This document shows positions 9,067 through 20,600 of a stretch of DNA of 59,890 bases, piece after piece. Origin of the DNA: Candidatus Zhuqueibacterota bacterium (GTDB lineage Bacteria; Zhuqueibacterota; Zhuqueibacteria; Residuimicrobiales; Krinioviventaceae); the NCBI GenBank assembly GCA_016928775.1, contig JAFGKD010000115.1, positions 1 to 59,890 on the forward strand, read 5' to 3'. How positions within the stretch are numbered: the stretch's first letter is position 1; every line of letters starts with the position of its first letter. Under the pieces are notes generated by a model, which made no database searches, was not told the DNA's origin, and saw nothing but the letters and a program-made list of their open reading frames with translations. The position numbers and the translations under genes were made by a program.

Positions 9067-10803
9067 TTAAAAAGAGAGAGTGACTCGGAAGGCGGCCATT
9101 TCCTCGGCATTGCGGACTAACAGGATATCACGGATCAATACCGGATGGTTCCAGGTTTTACCCTCGATGGCCGGCATGCGCGCGATCTCGGTGAACTGAT
9201 CCGGAACCGCACGAACCAGCGCCAGTTCACCTTTCTCCGACAACACGAGCAGCACATCCTGGTCAGCCAACAGAACGAATTGACCGCGGCCGTAGCGTCC
9301 ACCCCTCCATGTGCGCGCACCATCCTTGGCATCTAAACACGCGAGTCTGGGTCCGTCAAAGCCATAAACATGGCCATGGTGAAACACCGAGTCGTTAAAA
9401 TAGGGCTTGATGTAATCCGAAGTCCAGCGCTCTTCGAGATTCCACCCGCTGGCGCTCCGTACAACAGCGAGGCGACGTATGCCGCTTCTATCATCAACGC
9501 TGACCAGAATGTCGCCATCAGAGGTTTGCGCGGGCTGCACGATGGGTTGACCCGGCCACGCGTGTTCCCAAAGTAGTGTGCCATCAGCAGGTGCAACACT
9601 GATCACGCCCGATTGGTTTTGCAGCAGGATGTGCGGGATGCCGCTGATCGTCAACAGATGTGGTGAGCTGTAGCAATCGCCACCGGCCGGATTCGACCAG
9701 CGAGGCGTGCCAGTATTCACATCATAAGCGATGAGCGAACCAGCAGCTGAAACAAAAACAATATCGTCCATAACCAGCGGTGAGCCGGCGAATCCCCATA
9801 TCGGCATTTTAGTATCCGTGTCATTCGCAACATTGCGTGACCACACGACACGGCCGTCACGGGCGTCCAGGACGTTCAAGATGCCGGTGCCACCCAGGCT
9901 ATAAAGTCGTCCGCCATTGAGGGTCGGGGTTCCGCGCGGACCGGCGCCGCTATTCGATTCCCAAAATCGGGTTTCATCGTTGTGTTGCCACACCGGATCA
10001 CCGGTGGTTGTTTTGTAACACGAGACAACCTCCTTCTCTCCGCGCTGCTCCTGGGTGTATAGCAGGTTGCCCTGAACAGCAAAGGAAGACCACCCTGGAC
10101 CGACCGGTTGTCGCCACAACTCTTTCGGCGGTGAGGTGGACCAATCGGTTTCAATTTTTACCCCGCGGATAATGCCATCGCGTGCCGCTCCTCGAAAGCC
10201 CGGCCAGTCGGCGACTGTGTCCATTTCTGCGGCAGCTATTGGAAGAACGGTTTGCTCATCATCAGTCCGGGCCAGGAGCTGTTCCTCAGGGCTCGCGCTC
10301 CATCGCCAGGCAAAATCCGAGTTGCCGCTGTTGTTCAAGCCTTCGGTGCGGACGAACGTCCAGGCAACCGTAGCGATCAGGAGTGCGGCGATCATCGAGA
10401 CTCGTCGGAAGCCGGCAGAGAGTCGTCCGCTTATTACAGCAGATAGTGCCAAAGCAAGCGTCAATATTGGAATGGCCAGGATGGGGAACAACATTCCCAT
10501 GCCCGCCCTGGCAATGGATTCGTGCAGAAATGGTCGCACCGCAAAAAACGCCAGGATCAGCAGAACAACGGCACCCCATCGCTCGATTACGGGCGCCCGG
10601 CTGAAAAAAGCCCACCACACGATGATCGCCACTCCCAAAAAGAGTCCGCCAAACAAAACGATGGGCAGGGAATCGGGCACAACACGTGGCACAACAAGCT
10701 TGGCCAACAACAGGAGTATCGCAGCCACAAGACCTGGCCACAATCTAAGGGATTTTTGCTGCGCTGGTGCAGTGGATCGCTTTTTTCGGTTTTTTTGCTT
10801 CAT
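9067..10803 (-). CDS. Membrane-anchored PQQ-like beta-propeller protein
   Basis: A 578-residue protein. The N-terminal ~150 residues carry about five hydrophobic segments (SLRLWPGLVAAILLLLAKLV, IVLFGGLFLGVAIIVWWAFF, and further ones), then a periplasmic region with DWPGFRGAARDGIIRG, the usual opening of the PQQ-like propeller family. Blades follow: LYTQEQRGEKEVVSCYKTTTGDPVWQH, GTPTLNGGRLYSLGG, VLDARDGRVVWSRNV, GSPLVMDDIVFVSAAGSLIAYDVNTG. Soluble relatives are quinoprotein dehydrogenases or BamB-like scaffolds; no dehydrogenase calcium or quinone ligands can be assigned, so a scaffold or sensor role is as likely as an enzyme. The start has GAGGAAG upstream. Confidence 0.8.
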   Translation of the reverse strand: MKQKNRKKRSTAPAQQKSLRLWPGLVAAILLLLAKLVVPRVVPDSLPIVLFGGLFLGVAIIVWWAFFSRAPVIERWGAVVLLILAFFAVRPFLHESIARAGMGMLFPILAIPILTLALALSAVISGRLSAGFRRVSMIAALLIATVAWTFVRTEGLNNSGNSDFAWRWSASPEEQLLARTDDEQTVLPIAAAEMDTVADWPGFRGAARDGIIRGVKIETDWSTSPPKELWRQPVGPGWSSFAVQGNLLYTQEQRGEKEVVSCYKTTTGDPVWQHNDETRFWESNSGAGPRGTPTLNGGRLYSLGGTGILNVLDARDGRVVWSRNVANDTDTKMPIWGFAGSPLVMDDIVFVSAAGSLIAYDVNTGTPRWSNPAGGDCYSSPHLLTISGIPHILLQNQSGVISVAPADGTLLWEHAWPGQPIVQPAQTSDGDILVSVDDRSGIRRLAVVRSASGWNLEERWTSDYIKPYFNDSVFHHGHVYGFDGPRLACLDAKDGARTWRGGRYGRGQFVLLADQDVLLVLSEKGELALVRAVPDQFTEIARMPAIEGKTWNHPVLIRDILLVRNAEEMAAFRVTLSF

Positions 10804-10903
10804 CGGCTCTTCTTCCTCTTGAAAAAATTTTGTTCGCGTGTACGATGCTTGTGTTAAATTGTTGCCACAATTTCGCTCTATTTCACCGGAGTCGCATATG
10901 AGA

Positions 10904-13144
10904 CTATTTTAGCAGTATTAATTTTTTCGACTGCATAAAATCTCCCGCGATAATTGTATAAAAATATACTCCACTGGCCAAATTGGCAGCATCCCATTCA
11001 TACTTGTAATGTCCCACAGGCTGCTTTTCGGAAACTAACGTAACTATTTTGTCACCCGTGATACTGTAGATGTCAAGCTCCACATGACTCATGATTGGCA
11101 ACTGATACGCAATGATTGTTGTTGCATTGAATGGATTGGGATAATTTTGATACAAGACAAACTGTTTCGGGGTATTTTTAGCAGCATTTTCAATCACTAT
11201 TGAAGGCGGAGAAACAACTTGAACTGACAGGGTATCGCCCCAAAATGGGTATTCGTTACTTTTTATCTTTACAGCAACTGGAATCTCGGTGCTATCCGGA
11301 CAATTTTTTGATATCTCCATCCTGAAAATACTCCTGGATGTTATCATTTCCCCGGGCAAAATATTACCAAAAGAACGAGAGTATTCGTCGATCCTCACCA
11401 ATGTATCAAGACTGACGAGCTCAGCCGCGACATTGACGGCAGTCGCTGATAAACCTTCATTTTTTAGAGTGAGTTGAAAAAATAAACGATCACCAGGATT
11501 TGGCTCGGTATCAGCGGGATTAAAAATGTAATTCTCAAAAACGACGGGACCAATCGTTGTGAAACGAGCGGCATTTTCCAAACGATGATTATAATGTGAT
11601 GCAAGATCGACAGTTTTAATATTCACCCTGAATTCATTTTCGCCGGCTAATGGCTCCACATATCCACCAAAGAATCCATCGTCGGATAGGCCATCATCAT
11701 GCATTCCATCATCAAACAACATCGTAGAATCAATAAAAGCGTTATCTGTACTTTGAATTTCAGCGAAAACTTTTACACTATGGCTTTCAGGATTATTTAT
11801 CCGGGCACTAATTTTCAAGGTGTCTTGCTGTGGTTTTATAAATGAAGCAGATAAACTTGCATTACAAGCATGTGCTTTATCATGTGGATATCTATAATAG
11901 TGCAAAATAATTCTGAATAGTTGCTCGGTCATCATATTATACCAGGGTTTGTATGGGTAATTTCTGGCGTTGAGCAAGACGACTATGCAGACATCTTGCT
12001 CGGCAAAGTACGCAGCTTGCGAACCATAGCTGACAGTATCGCCGCCGTGCAGCCATAATTCTTTGCCCAAAAATACTCGCTTCATGGTTCCAAGCCCATA
12101 CCCCAGAGTTACCGGATCATTGAAAGGGACCAATGTAAACATTTCATTCAGAGAAGTTTGGCTAAGAATGTGCCCGCCATAAAGCGCTCTTGTCCATTTA
12201 GCCATATCTCCCGCATTGGATACCATGGCTCCGCTCGTCCACAAGCTACTGTAAATGGCCGTTCTGGGCAATTGTGAGTAATCATACCATTCTCCAGTAT
12301 TGTCATCATGAATCCAACCGCATGCGAGCTCTCCAGTCAAGTTTTCTTCAATATCCAAAAATGTATTGTCAAGGCTTAATGGCTCCAATATGTGCTGACG
12401 AAGTATTTCTGATACTTTATCCGAACCAGTGGCTTGTTTTATAATCATTCCGGCCAGAATATAGTTCGTATTGGAATAACTCCAACCTCTGCCGGGACGA
12501 AAATTAGGCTCGAGTACAAATGTCAGAGAATATTCCGGGGTCCAAAATCTATAAAGATCTGCATTAATAGAGTCACCCCATGCTGTATTCTCATTGCTGA
12601 AATCGCTAATCCCGCTGGTATGGTTGAGTAATTGGCGAATTGTTGTTGTGCTGTCGATGTGAGGAAAACGTGGTAGCCATTTGTACAGAGGATCATCCAG
12701 TGTTAAAAGGCCCTGTTCGGCCAACAACAATATCTGGGCAGCCATAAAGGTTTTTGTGTTGCTGCCAATATCGAACAGCATATCAGATCGTATTCTTTCT
12801 CCTTTTTCCGGATGAGACATTCCGGAAGCACCGAGCCATGTGCCTTTTTCCGGCATAAAAATGGCCGCTGATGCACCCATGATATTATTCGCCACAAGCA
12901 TGGAATCCATAACATATTGAAACTTGTAAGCCAGAATGGAGTCAAATTCTGTGACGCTTTCTGCAATACCATACTGTGGAAGTTGTCTCTCATAGATATA
13001 AGACGTGTATATCTGCGAATCCCTGACAACCGTTTCAAGCAACTGCTCATTGTCCGGCGCTATTTGTGGATAAGCAAATGAGAGAAAGATAAAATTCAAT
13101 ATGATGGTTGTTGTAAAGAAGCCAGGTCTGTTCACGCGGTTCAT
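10904..13144 (-). CDS. Secreted serine hydrolase (class-C beta-lactamase fold) with type IX sorting domain
   Basis: A 746-residue protein with a signal peptide (residues 1-27). Residues ~50-430 are a beta-lactamase/esterase domain: the Ser-x-x-Lys motif is SNTK in DIGSNTKTFMAAQILL, the Tyr-x-Asn motif is YSN in WSYSNTNYILAGMI, and the third motif is HGG in LWLHGGDTVSYGS. Residues ~440-650 are Ig-like modules (ARINNPESHSVKVFAEI; FQLTLKNEGLSATAVNVAAEL). The last ~85 residues are a sorting module (LYQNYPNPFNATTIIAYQLP ... SGVYFYTIIAGDF ... KKLILLK). Likely role: cell-surface or secreted esterase/peptidase acting on D-amino-acid or ester bonds; the substrate is unknown. GGAGG lies upstream of the ATG. 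Confidence 0.85.
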   Translation of the reverse strand: MNRVNRPGFFTTTIILNFIFLSFAYPQIAPDNEQLLETVVRDSQIYTSYIYERQLPQYGIAESVTEFDSILAYKFQYVMDSMLVANNIMGASAAIFMPEKGTWLGASGMSHPEKGERIRSDMLFDIGSNTKTFMAAQILLLAEQGLLTLDDPLYKWLPRFPHIDSTTTIRQLLNHTSGISDFSNENTAWGDSINADLYRFWTPEYSLTFVLEPNFRPGRGWSYSNTNYILAGMIIKQATGSDKVSEILRQHILEPLSLDNTFLDIEENLTGELACGWIHDDNTGEWYDYSQLPRTAIYSSLWTSGAMVSNAGDMAKWTRALYGGHILSQTSLNEMFTLVPFNDPVTLGYGLGTMKRVFLGKELWLHGGDTVSYGSQAAYFAEQDVCIVVLLNARNYPYKPWYNMMTEQLFRIILHYYRYPHDKAHACNASLSASFIKPQQDTLKISARINNPESHSVKVFAEIQSTDNAFIDSTMLFDDGMHDDGLSDDGFFGGYVEPLAGENEFRVNIKTVDLASHYNHRLENAARFTTIGPVVFENYIFNPADTEPNPGDRLFFQLTLKNEGLSATAVNVAAELVSLDTLVRIDEYSRSFGNILPGEMITSRSIFRMEISKNCPDSTEIPVAVKIKSNEYPFWGDTLSVQVVSPPSIVIENAAKNTPKQFVLYQNYPNPFNATTIIAYQLPIMSHVELDIYSITGDKIVTLVSEKQPVGHYKYEWDAANLASGVYFYTIIAGDFMQSKKLILLK

Positions 13145-13163
13145 TAAAACCTCCGGTTTATTC

Positions 13164-14549
13164 CTATCGCGTTTTGATCATCTTTGTGATAGATCTTGAT
13201 TTCTCATCATCACTTATTACAAAATATAATCCTATTGGTACTGTCAGTCCATTTTTATCAGTGCCATCCCACGTGACACCGAGTTGAGGATTCGACGGCA
13301 CGGTGAGATTTTTAATGTGTTGGCCGAGAACATTATAAATAGCCAGGCGCATGTTTTGAGAGGGCGGTGAATTGATCAGCAGGGTGGTTGATTTCTCGAA
13401 TGGATTTGGATATACAGTCAATGTAAATGAGGATGGAAGGTCAATATCTCTCTGTTTTTGTACAGCTGTTGGCATAAACGAAATGGTTAAAGTATGATTT
13501 CCCGAAAAAACGGCTGATGTGATTTTCCTCATGTCCAATGTGTCATTCAAAACCAGTGCTCCGTCTGGAGGATGTGTTATGTGCCATGATACGCTGTATG
13601 TTTTATCCGTCGCACTGGCGATCGACAGTGACCATCTGTGGGATGCACCCGGGTTGCGGAAATCTGATTTTAAGGCGTGTGGAAAGTGTTCGATGGAAAA
13701 ATAACAATAAGGAACATCCTGTCTCGGTGGCGCAGGTGGTGTCGGACGATCAATATTCGGATCAAAATCGCTCGTTGCCCCTTCATGTTCACCACATTCG
13801 AGATAATACTCATGGTTCTCGAATGTTATCTTCAAGGGTACAATCCATGCGTAAGCTGAATTTGTATCTGTTTTGATCATCACATCCGAAAAAGAATGGT
13901 GATCTCGTGTTTGGTCATGACTAAGCTGCGGGTGATTCTCTGGAGAGGCCTGTTTTACGCCAGTACGACTCACGATCAATTCACAATCGCGCAGGACTTT
14001 GATCCAATAGCCGAACGCCTGCACGAGTGTGGTTGTCGCTTCGTATCCTGAATGCTCACCGCCGTGCCAAAGAAACAGAGGTACGGACACGGATTGGTTT
14101 GGCGTATCCTGCGGATCGGAAAAATCGACTGTATCGACGAGACTGCCAATGAGGTGCCAGCCCTTGTCAAGTGACCTGCTAAACTGCAGCGCCGGCTCGC
14201 CCTGGATAGTGGCCACGCTGGGCTGATTCACTAAAAGCCAGTAACCCTGCCCGATTTCGATGTTTGATTCCTGCACGTAGCTGTTATCCTGCCAGGTAAA
14301 CGTACCTTTGGACATGGGGAATAGGGTGCTGACGGAATTATCTTGCACCTGTAAAGGGAGTGAGATTAGATACCAGCCTGGAGTTGGGAAGGAGATGAGC
14401 AAGGTTGAAGCGGCCGGGCTGTATAGTTTACCTTGTGAGTCGATCCTGACTTCTATTGTTTTTTCTCGAGCATCTGTATTGTGGATGAATAGGAAAATTA
14501 TCAGGATACCAGCTAGGTGAAAGCATATTTTATCGAAATTTATAGGCAT
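13164..14549 (-). CDS. Secreted protein with type IX-like C-terminal sorting domain
   Basis: 461 residues from the ATG at 14549, chosen because GGAGGAG precedes it and the signal peptide follows (FHLAGILIIFLFIHNTDARE); the frame is open 21 codons further upstream without a ribosome site. Residues ~40-200 have the pattern FPTPGWYLISLPLQV ... GQGYWLLVNQPS ... GWHLIGSLVDTV ... FGYWIKV, seen in many FCB secreted proteins ahead of sorting domains. The tail (VYPNPFEKSTTLLI, then NVLGQHIKNLTV and GLYFVISDDEKSRSITKMIK) is a sorting module. Catalytic residues are not evident. It is followed 19 bases downstream by the secreted hydrolase gene on the same strand, so the two may be cotranscribed. Confidence 0.75.
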   Translation of the reverse strand: MPINFDKICFHLAGILIIFLFIHNTDAREKTIEVRIDSQGKLYSPAASTLLISFPTPGWYLISLPLQVQDNSVSTLFPMSKGTFTWQDNSYVQESNIEIGQGYWLLVNQPSVATIQGEPALQFSRSLDKGWHLIGSLVDTVDFSDPQDTPNQSVSVPLFLWHGGEHSGYEATTTLVQAFGYWIKVLRDCELIVSRTGVKQASPENHPQLSHDQTRDHHSFSDVMIKTDTNSAYAWIVPLKITFENHEYYLECGEHEGATSDFDPNIDRPTPPAPPRQDVPYCYFSIEHFPHALKSDFRNPGASHRWSLSIASATDKTYSVSWHITHPPDGALVLNDTLDMRKITSAVFSGNHTLTISFMPTAVQKQRDIDLPSSFTLTVYPNPFEKSTTLLINSPPSQNMRLAIYNVLGQHIKNLTVPSNPQLGVTWDGTDKNGLTVPIGLYFVISDDEKSRSITKMIKTR

Positions 14550-14661
14550 GTGCAACTCCTCCAAATTAGCAATGTCGACGCAGTCTATCTCCTGGGAATG
14601 ATCCCTCCACAAAAGCTTCTCAGTCTCCAGTCCTCAACTGCTTGTTAAATTTATAAGAAGA

Positions 14662-17600
14662 TCATTGGGACGAACGCCATTTGAAAGGTACTTTTTTACG
14701 GTTGCGCCAAAACCAGTATGGGCTTGGTTTTTTAAATTCCCAACCTCTTGCGATACATTCTAATCGTAGAATCTCTTTATAATCCGGTGTGTTGATAGTA
14801 TCTGGAGGTAAAAATGGAACAAAGGGCTCATCATCAACTTCGTTAGGAATAAGGTCACCATCTATATCCGGGTCTTCAAAATCTAACATTCCGTCACCAT
14901 CAATATCTCTCCGCATTGCATCTAAAAATGGTGGAGTCTCCTCTGTACCTAGCAGTTGATCGTCGGGATTTTCCATGACATTTTGGGCCGCTTGTTGAGC
15001 TAGGAACTTTGCCGCTGTTTTTAAAACTGCAGTGAGTTGAAGCCCATCTAGATCTACCAAATTAATAGGATCATTGCCGACATAAGCGTACAGGTTTGTA
15101 TCACCCCCTCCAAACAGGAGCGGATCTTTGATCGTCCAACGTCCAATGTCAGGATCATAGTCGCGCGTGCCAAATCGAATGAGTCTGGTGTCAGGATCGT
15201 AGATCCCGCCGGCAAAACCGAAAGGTTGGAATCCGGGATTCGAGTCATAAATAATTTTGCCAAACTCATCGTAATCCATTCGTTGAACGATCTTGCCTGT
15301 TGTCGCGTTGACGACCAGCCGTGGACTACCCAGGCAGTCGGTGATAATACGATAGATTATTCCCTCCCTGATCATATAGTCGGGTACGTTGATGTGGCCG
15401 GCATAAATGAAGCGGCTAACAACATTATTCGCCCCGTCCAATTCGGCGATAGGCTTGAGGCGGTCTTGATAAAGAAAGCGCTGGACATCGATGCCGTTGA
15501 TCCGCTTGCCAATCCGCCGGTTTAGACCATCGATGAGGTATTGTATCCGGGTGCCATCCGGAAGGGATACGGCTATCAGGTTACCCAATTCATCATACTC
15601 GTAGGTTGTCACCTGGCTGTCGACGGTTTTGCTCAGTAGATCGCCGTTCTCCGTATAGCTGTAAAAAACAGCACCATACTGCAGAAGACGATCCTGGGCA
15701 TCGTAGGTGCCGTTTATTGTGCCACCCTCGGAATCAGTAAAGCTCAAGCGATTGGCGTTGTCGTCATAGGTATAGTCGGCGACGAGGATTCCGTCGTGTC
15801 GGACATTGGCCAACCGACCAGCCGCGTCATAAACAAAATTAAAAGTCGTGGTCATTCCATCGATCGTTTCGATTTGTTCACTGATACGCCCCAAGTCGTC
15901 GCGTGTACAACTTGTCGTATAGAGAGGTGTGTTGTTGTACGCGGCATTATAGCCAACAAGATCAGCAAAAGTATTGTAGCTCCGTATGTCGTTAACGTTG
16001 CCTAAAACGGTACTGGTGAGTCGACCATTTTGAGCGTCATAGCCCAGGCTGAGGTCGCCCGCTTTGACGCACAGGTCATCATCATCGTATTGGAACGTGA
16101 CGGGATTGGCCCCATTGACACTCAGACTGGTGATGCGAAAGTTATTATCGTAGCTGCGGCTGACAGAGCCTTGCACCAGGTTGCTCCACGTAGTCTGGGT
16201 CAAAAGAGAACCATCGTAGCTGTATGATAAGATGCCACCGTCCGGTGCGGTAACGGTCGCCAGTTCTCCGGTCACCGGATCATAGCCATAGCGCAGTATT
16301 CCTCGGGCAATGGTCACGGTCTCCTGCCGACCGGCGCTGTCGTAGCCAAAATGAATCGAGCGACCATCAGGGAGGGCAACATCGGTCCGTTGTCGGTCGG
16401 CATTATAGTTATAGACGGTCTGATGATTTTCCATGCCGATATCGGGTGGTGTATATGTTTTTATCAGGTTGACTGGCGTATAAGTGAAGGAATGAGCCGG
16501 TCGTCCCGGCGGAGTAATCGTTATAATGTTTCCGCTATTGTCGTGATCATATTTAATCAATCGGTCACCGGGCAGCATCTCCTGCTTGAGACGTCCGGCT
16601 TTATCGCGGATAAACCTCGCCTCGCGCTCAAGGGGATCAATAACAGTTTCCAGAAATCCATCGGTATTGTATCCCAATCCGATATGACGAATGTCTCCGC
16701 CACTTTCTTGCGTGATACTGCTCATTCTTCCACGACTGTCGTATTCGAAGTGAAGAGGGGCCAAATCCCCTTTTTGAGATAATACGACGCGACCCAAGCT
16801 ATCAATTGTAGCTGCGCTTTGCCGCCCTTCCGGCGAAGTGTCCGTGAATGTTCGTGTGGCTGATTCGTAAACACTTGTATAGATATGATCATTAATTTTG
16901 ACTGTATCTCTTGAGGACTGAAGGCTCAACTGATTGTTAGGATCGGCCAAAGTTACCGAACGCTGAGTGGTCACATTAAAACTTAGTCCGGTCGGTGTTA
17001 TAGTCGTTATAGATTTTGTTATTGGCGCCAGCATGCCCCAACGCGGATCCGGACCTTCTACAAGGTCAATGACGGTACCGTTTGGCAACGCGGTCTTCCG
17101 GCTGCCATCCTTACTGATGAACACTTCTGCCTGAGTACTGTCAGGGAAAGTATTGAGCCTGCGTCGGTCACCCGTAGACAGGGATTCAACGCGATAGGTA
17201 GTAACGCGGTCCAACTCGGTCGTGCGGGCCACTTCATAGATTGCGCCAACCTCGCTCCGCTCCAGAGTCTGGGATCCGCCAGCAGGATCGTCAGCCCGCT
17301 CCAGGCGCCCTGACTTACTATATGTGTATTCGTAAAGATTGTTCTTGGGATCAATCTTGCTCACCAACAGCCCGTCGCTGGTATAACTGAAACGGGTGCT
17401 CTCCTCGGTTGGATTTGTTATGCTGGCCAGGTAACCATTGGGATCGAGAGCCAATCGTGTACGCTGACCGTAAGGTCCGATGATGGCGGTTGGGTCGCCA
17501 TCAGCGTCGCGCTCGATGGTAGTGATATTGCCATCTCCATCGGTTACTGTAATGAGACGATCGGTACTGTCGTAGCTGAACTCGTAGCGGGTTGCCCCGG

Positions 17601-20600
17601 TCAATGCATCCAGGGTGCGCAGGTGGCGGCCATGACGGTTAAAGACGTAAAGTTCCTTTCCTTCTTCATTGGGTATAAGGATGTCGCTCAAAGAGAATCC
17701 AGGCAAAGCTGAATCTAACTTTCGAACGCGATTATTATTTGTGTCAGCGATATAAATGCTACCATCGGGTCCAGCAACTACATCATTTGGATGATGTAGT
17801 TTTGCCTGGGTTGCGGGGCCTCCATCTCCACCAAATCCATATTTATTATAAACACCTGCCACTGTTGTAATGATTCCGTCTGGAGAAACGTCACGAATAC
17901 TGCTTTTTCTCTTCTCGGCAATAAATAGAGAACCATCAGAATCAACATCCAATCCTGTAACGCCATATACGGCAGCAGTAGTGGCTGGAATACCGTCGGC
18001 TTGAGAATAACCGCCACCTGCCGCTGTGCTTATAATCCCATCAGATCCCACCCGGCGCACATAACTGTAATCATCTGTACTCCATGCGCCCACAGTAGAG
18101 AAATAGAAGCAGCCATCTGGTCCGACTGCTACATCCCTTGGAAGGTCAATATATACCGAGGTCGCTGGAACACCGTCCCTGTAATACGATCCTCCTGTTC
18201 TCACGAAACCCGCAACGGTAGTAATGATCCCATCTGGACCAACGCGACGAATTAGACCCTGAATTCCTCCATCGTGTTGAGTATCAGCAATGTATAGACT
18301 TCCATCCGATGCAATATCCACCCCTTCAGGGACGCGAAGCTTTGCCTCGGTTGCTGGACCTCCGTCTCCTCTTGGCCCGCTTGGATTGCCACTGCCAGCT
18401 ATTGTGGTGATGATTCCGTTTGGATCCACACGTCTAATACGATCATTACCGGTGTCTGCAATATAGATACTACCATCCGGCCCAACTGCGATACCTTTTG
18501 GATAGCTTAGTTTTGCCTGGACTGCGGGTCCCCCATCACCGTCAAAACCAGAAGTACCATTTCCTGCTATTGTCTTGATAACACCATACGGTTCGACTTT
18601 CCGAACCCGCTGATTCCATGTATCAACAATAAATAAGCTGCCATCGGGACCAATTGCCGTATCATATGGAGACCTTAAACTCGCTTCATTGGCTAGCCCG
18701 CCATCACCGTTAAAACCTGAAATACCATTCCCTGCCACTGTAGTGATTATCCCGATCCCGGCTAACGCTTCTGCGCTGCGCCGGCGACCATTCCCTAAAA
18801 GGAGCACGTGGCTCAGGGGATTATATGCATGATGCATATTCAGAGTCCAGCCACCCAGACCCAAAGCGCGGGCATCCCAGAGACCAATGGAGCGTTGCCA
18901 CTCTTGCCAGAGAGTAACTTCCTGACGTGCCCGGCTGCCAGTAATGGGTATGCCCGAGAACTGGGCGAAGGCCTGTCCAGATTGAGCGGATTCCTGGTAA
19001 ACGGCATCATAGACGTAGCCGGTGCGAACGGTAATTGGCTGAGCACCCTGAAGTTTGCGACCGTAGCTATCCAGGCCGTTCCACGTGAAGGTATAGTTCT
19101 GATTGGATTCAGCTGGAAAGTTTTGTACCAGGCGTTGTCCGGCTACCTCGATATCTAACTCAATGCGCTTGAGGCTGGCGGGAACGCTGTCGCCGCTGAG
19201 TGGTATCACAAGCTTATAGGTAGTGATGCGTCCCGGAACCCGGCCGCTTGTGTAGTGCAGACTGAAGGGCGTACCAACAATGTTTTCCTCTTCACCCAAG
19301 ATCTGATTCTGGCATTCGATACTTGAAAAACCGGAAGTCTGACATGGATCATCCTCTGTTTCATCGCCGGTCGGTGGTTCGCCCGTCGAGGTTGTTGCAT
19401 CGTCAGGTGGGCCATAAGGCCAGTTGCAGTCCCAAGTACTGAAATGCGAGATTGATACTCGCCATAAACTTTGTCCTTGTAAGTAAAGGCCAGCTAACTT
19501 GGTCAGCTCCTCATTGGTTATACCTAGACTGTCCAACGCCAGCGAATCTGCAGGATAGCCATCTCCCTCAACATCGAGCACAGCTTTTCCATCGGTAATA
19601 TCAAGAATCTCGATCACGCGGCCATTTTGGGAAGGTATCCACGCGTTCTTATCATTGTCATAATACCCTACGGGCACATCCAATCCGGTTGGGAAGTTTA
19701 AGAAATTCTCCGTATGTAAAATGATTGGCTGGCTAAGAATGACATCTTTGCCGTTCACTTTGGCGACGGTTTCATCCGCACTGAGCTCAAAGCAGTAGGT
19801 ATATCCCACATTAGCCGGCAATTCTGCAGGCATTCTTTTCGGTCCATCTTCACCAACTGAATATTCGGTTACACGTACATTGAGATTAGAAACAGGCTGT
19901 GTACTGCTATCGGGCAAAATAATTTCGGCCTGAATGCCTTGGGGAAAAAGTAAAGTTGCCTGTCGAGTACCATCACTATCTACTATCTCACTGCCTCGGA
20001 CTTGCTGCATTGCGGTTGCAGAAAGATCAATTGCTGTAGCATTTGAGTCTTTTTTGATCATTACGACTTCCGGCACCAAAGAATAATCCTGCCATGACGT
20101 CTTCATTTTTCGACGCAATGGCAGGTAGCCGTTTTTATTTAAACTGACAACGAATAAACCACCACCATTGACCACCATATCAAATTGTCCATCTTCACGG
20201 CTCAGCGTTTGGCCATACTCGGGGTGGTCAAAAATCGTTATTGTCACCGCCTCTAACGGATTATTATCCTTATCCTTGACTTTTCCTCTTAGCACTGCAA
20301 CTCGCTTGGGCTCAATCGTACCTGAATCCACACCCGTCTGAATTGCATTGGGTCCTTCATACAAAAACTTTGTCGCATCAATCATATTGGTTGCAATCGT
20401 CGGGTCTAGTTCTGGCGCCACTTCCGCCGGATCAGGTGGCAATCCTGGGCCGTTCAAGCGACCATCAACCTCGAGTGTAAAGCTGAACATCTGCAGCTTT
20501 GTATTGACAAACTGCCAGGTGCGACTGTCGCTCTCTTCGTTGGCTACAAGTTCTTGATCGTCACCGACAAATCCACCGTAGTGCCATAACGCACCAGCTG

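Noticed and set aside
10904..13144. Antibiotic-resistance beta-lactamase
   Set aside because: Motifs fit the broad serine hydrolase (esterase/D-aminopeptidase) branch, and the sorting tail and Ig modules point to surface polymer or peptide processing.
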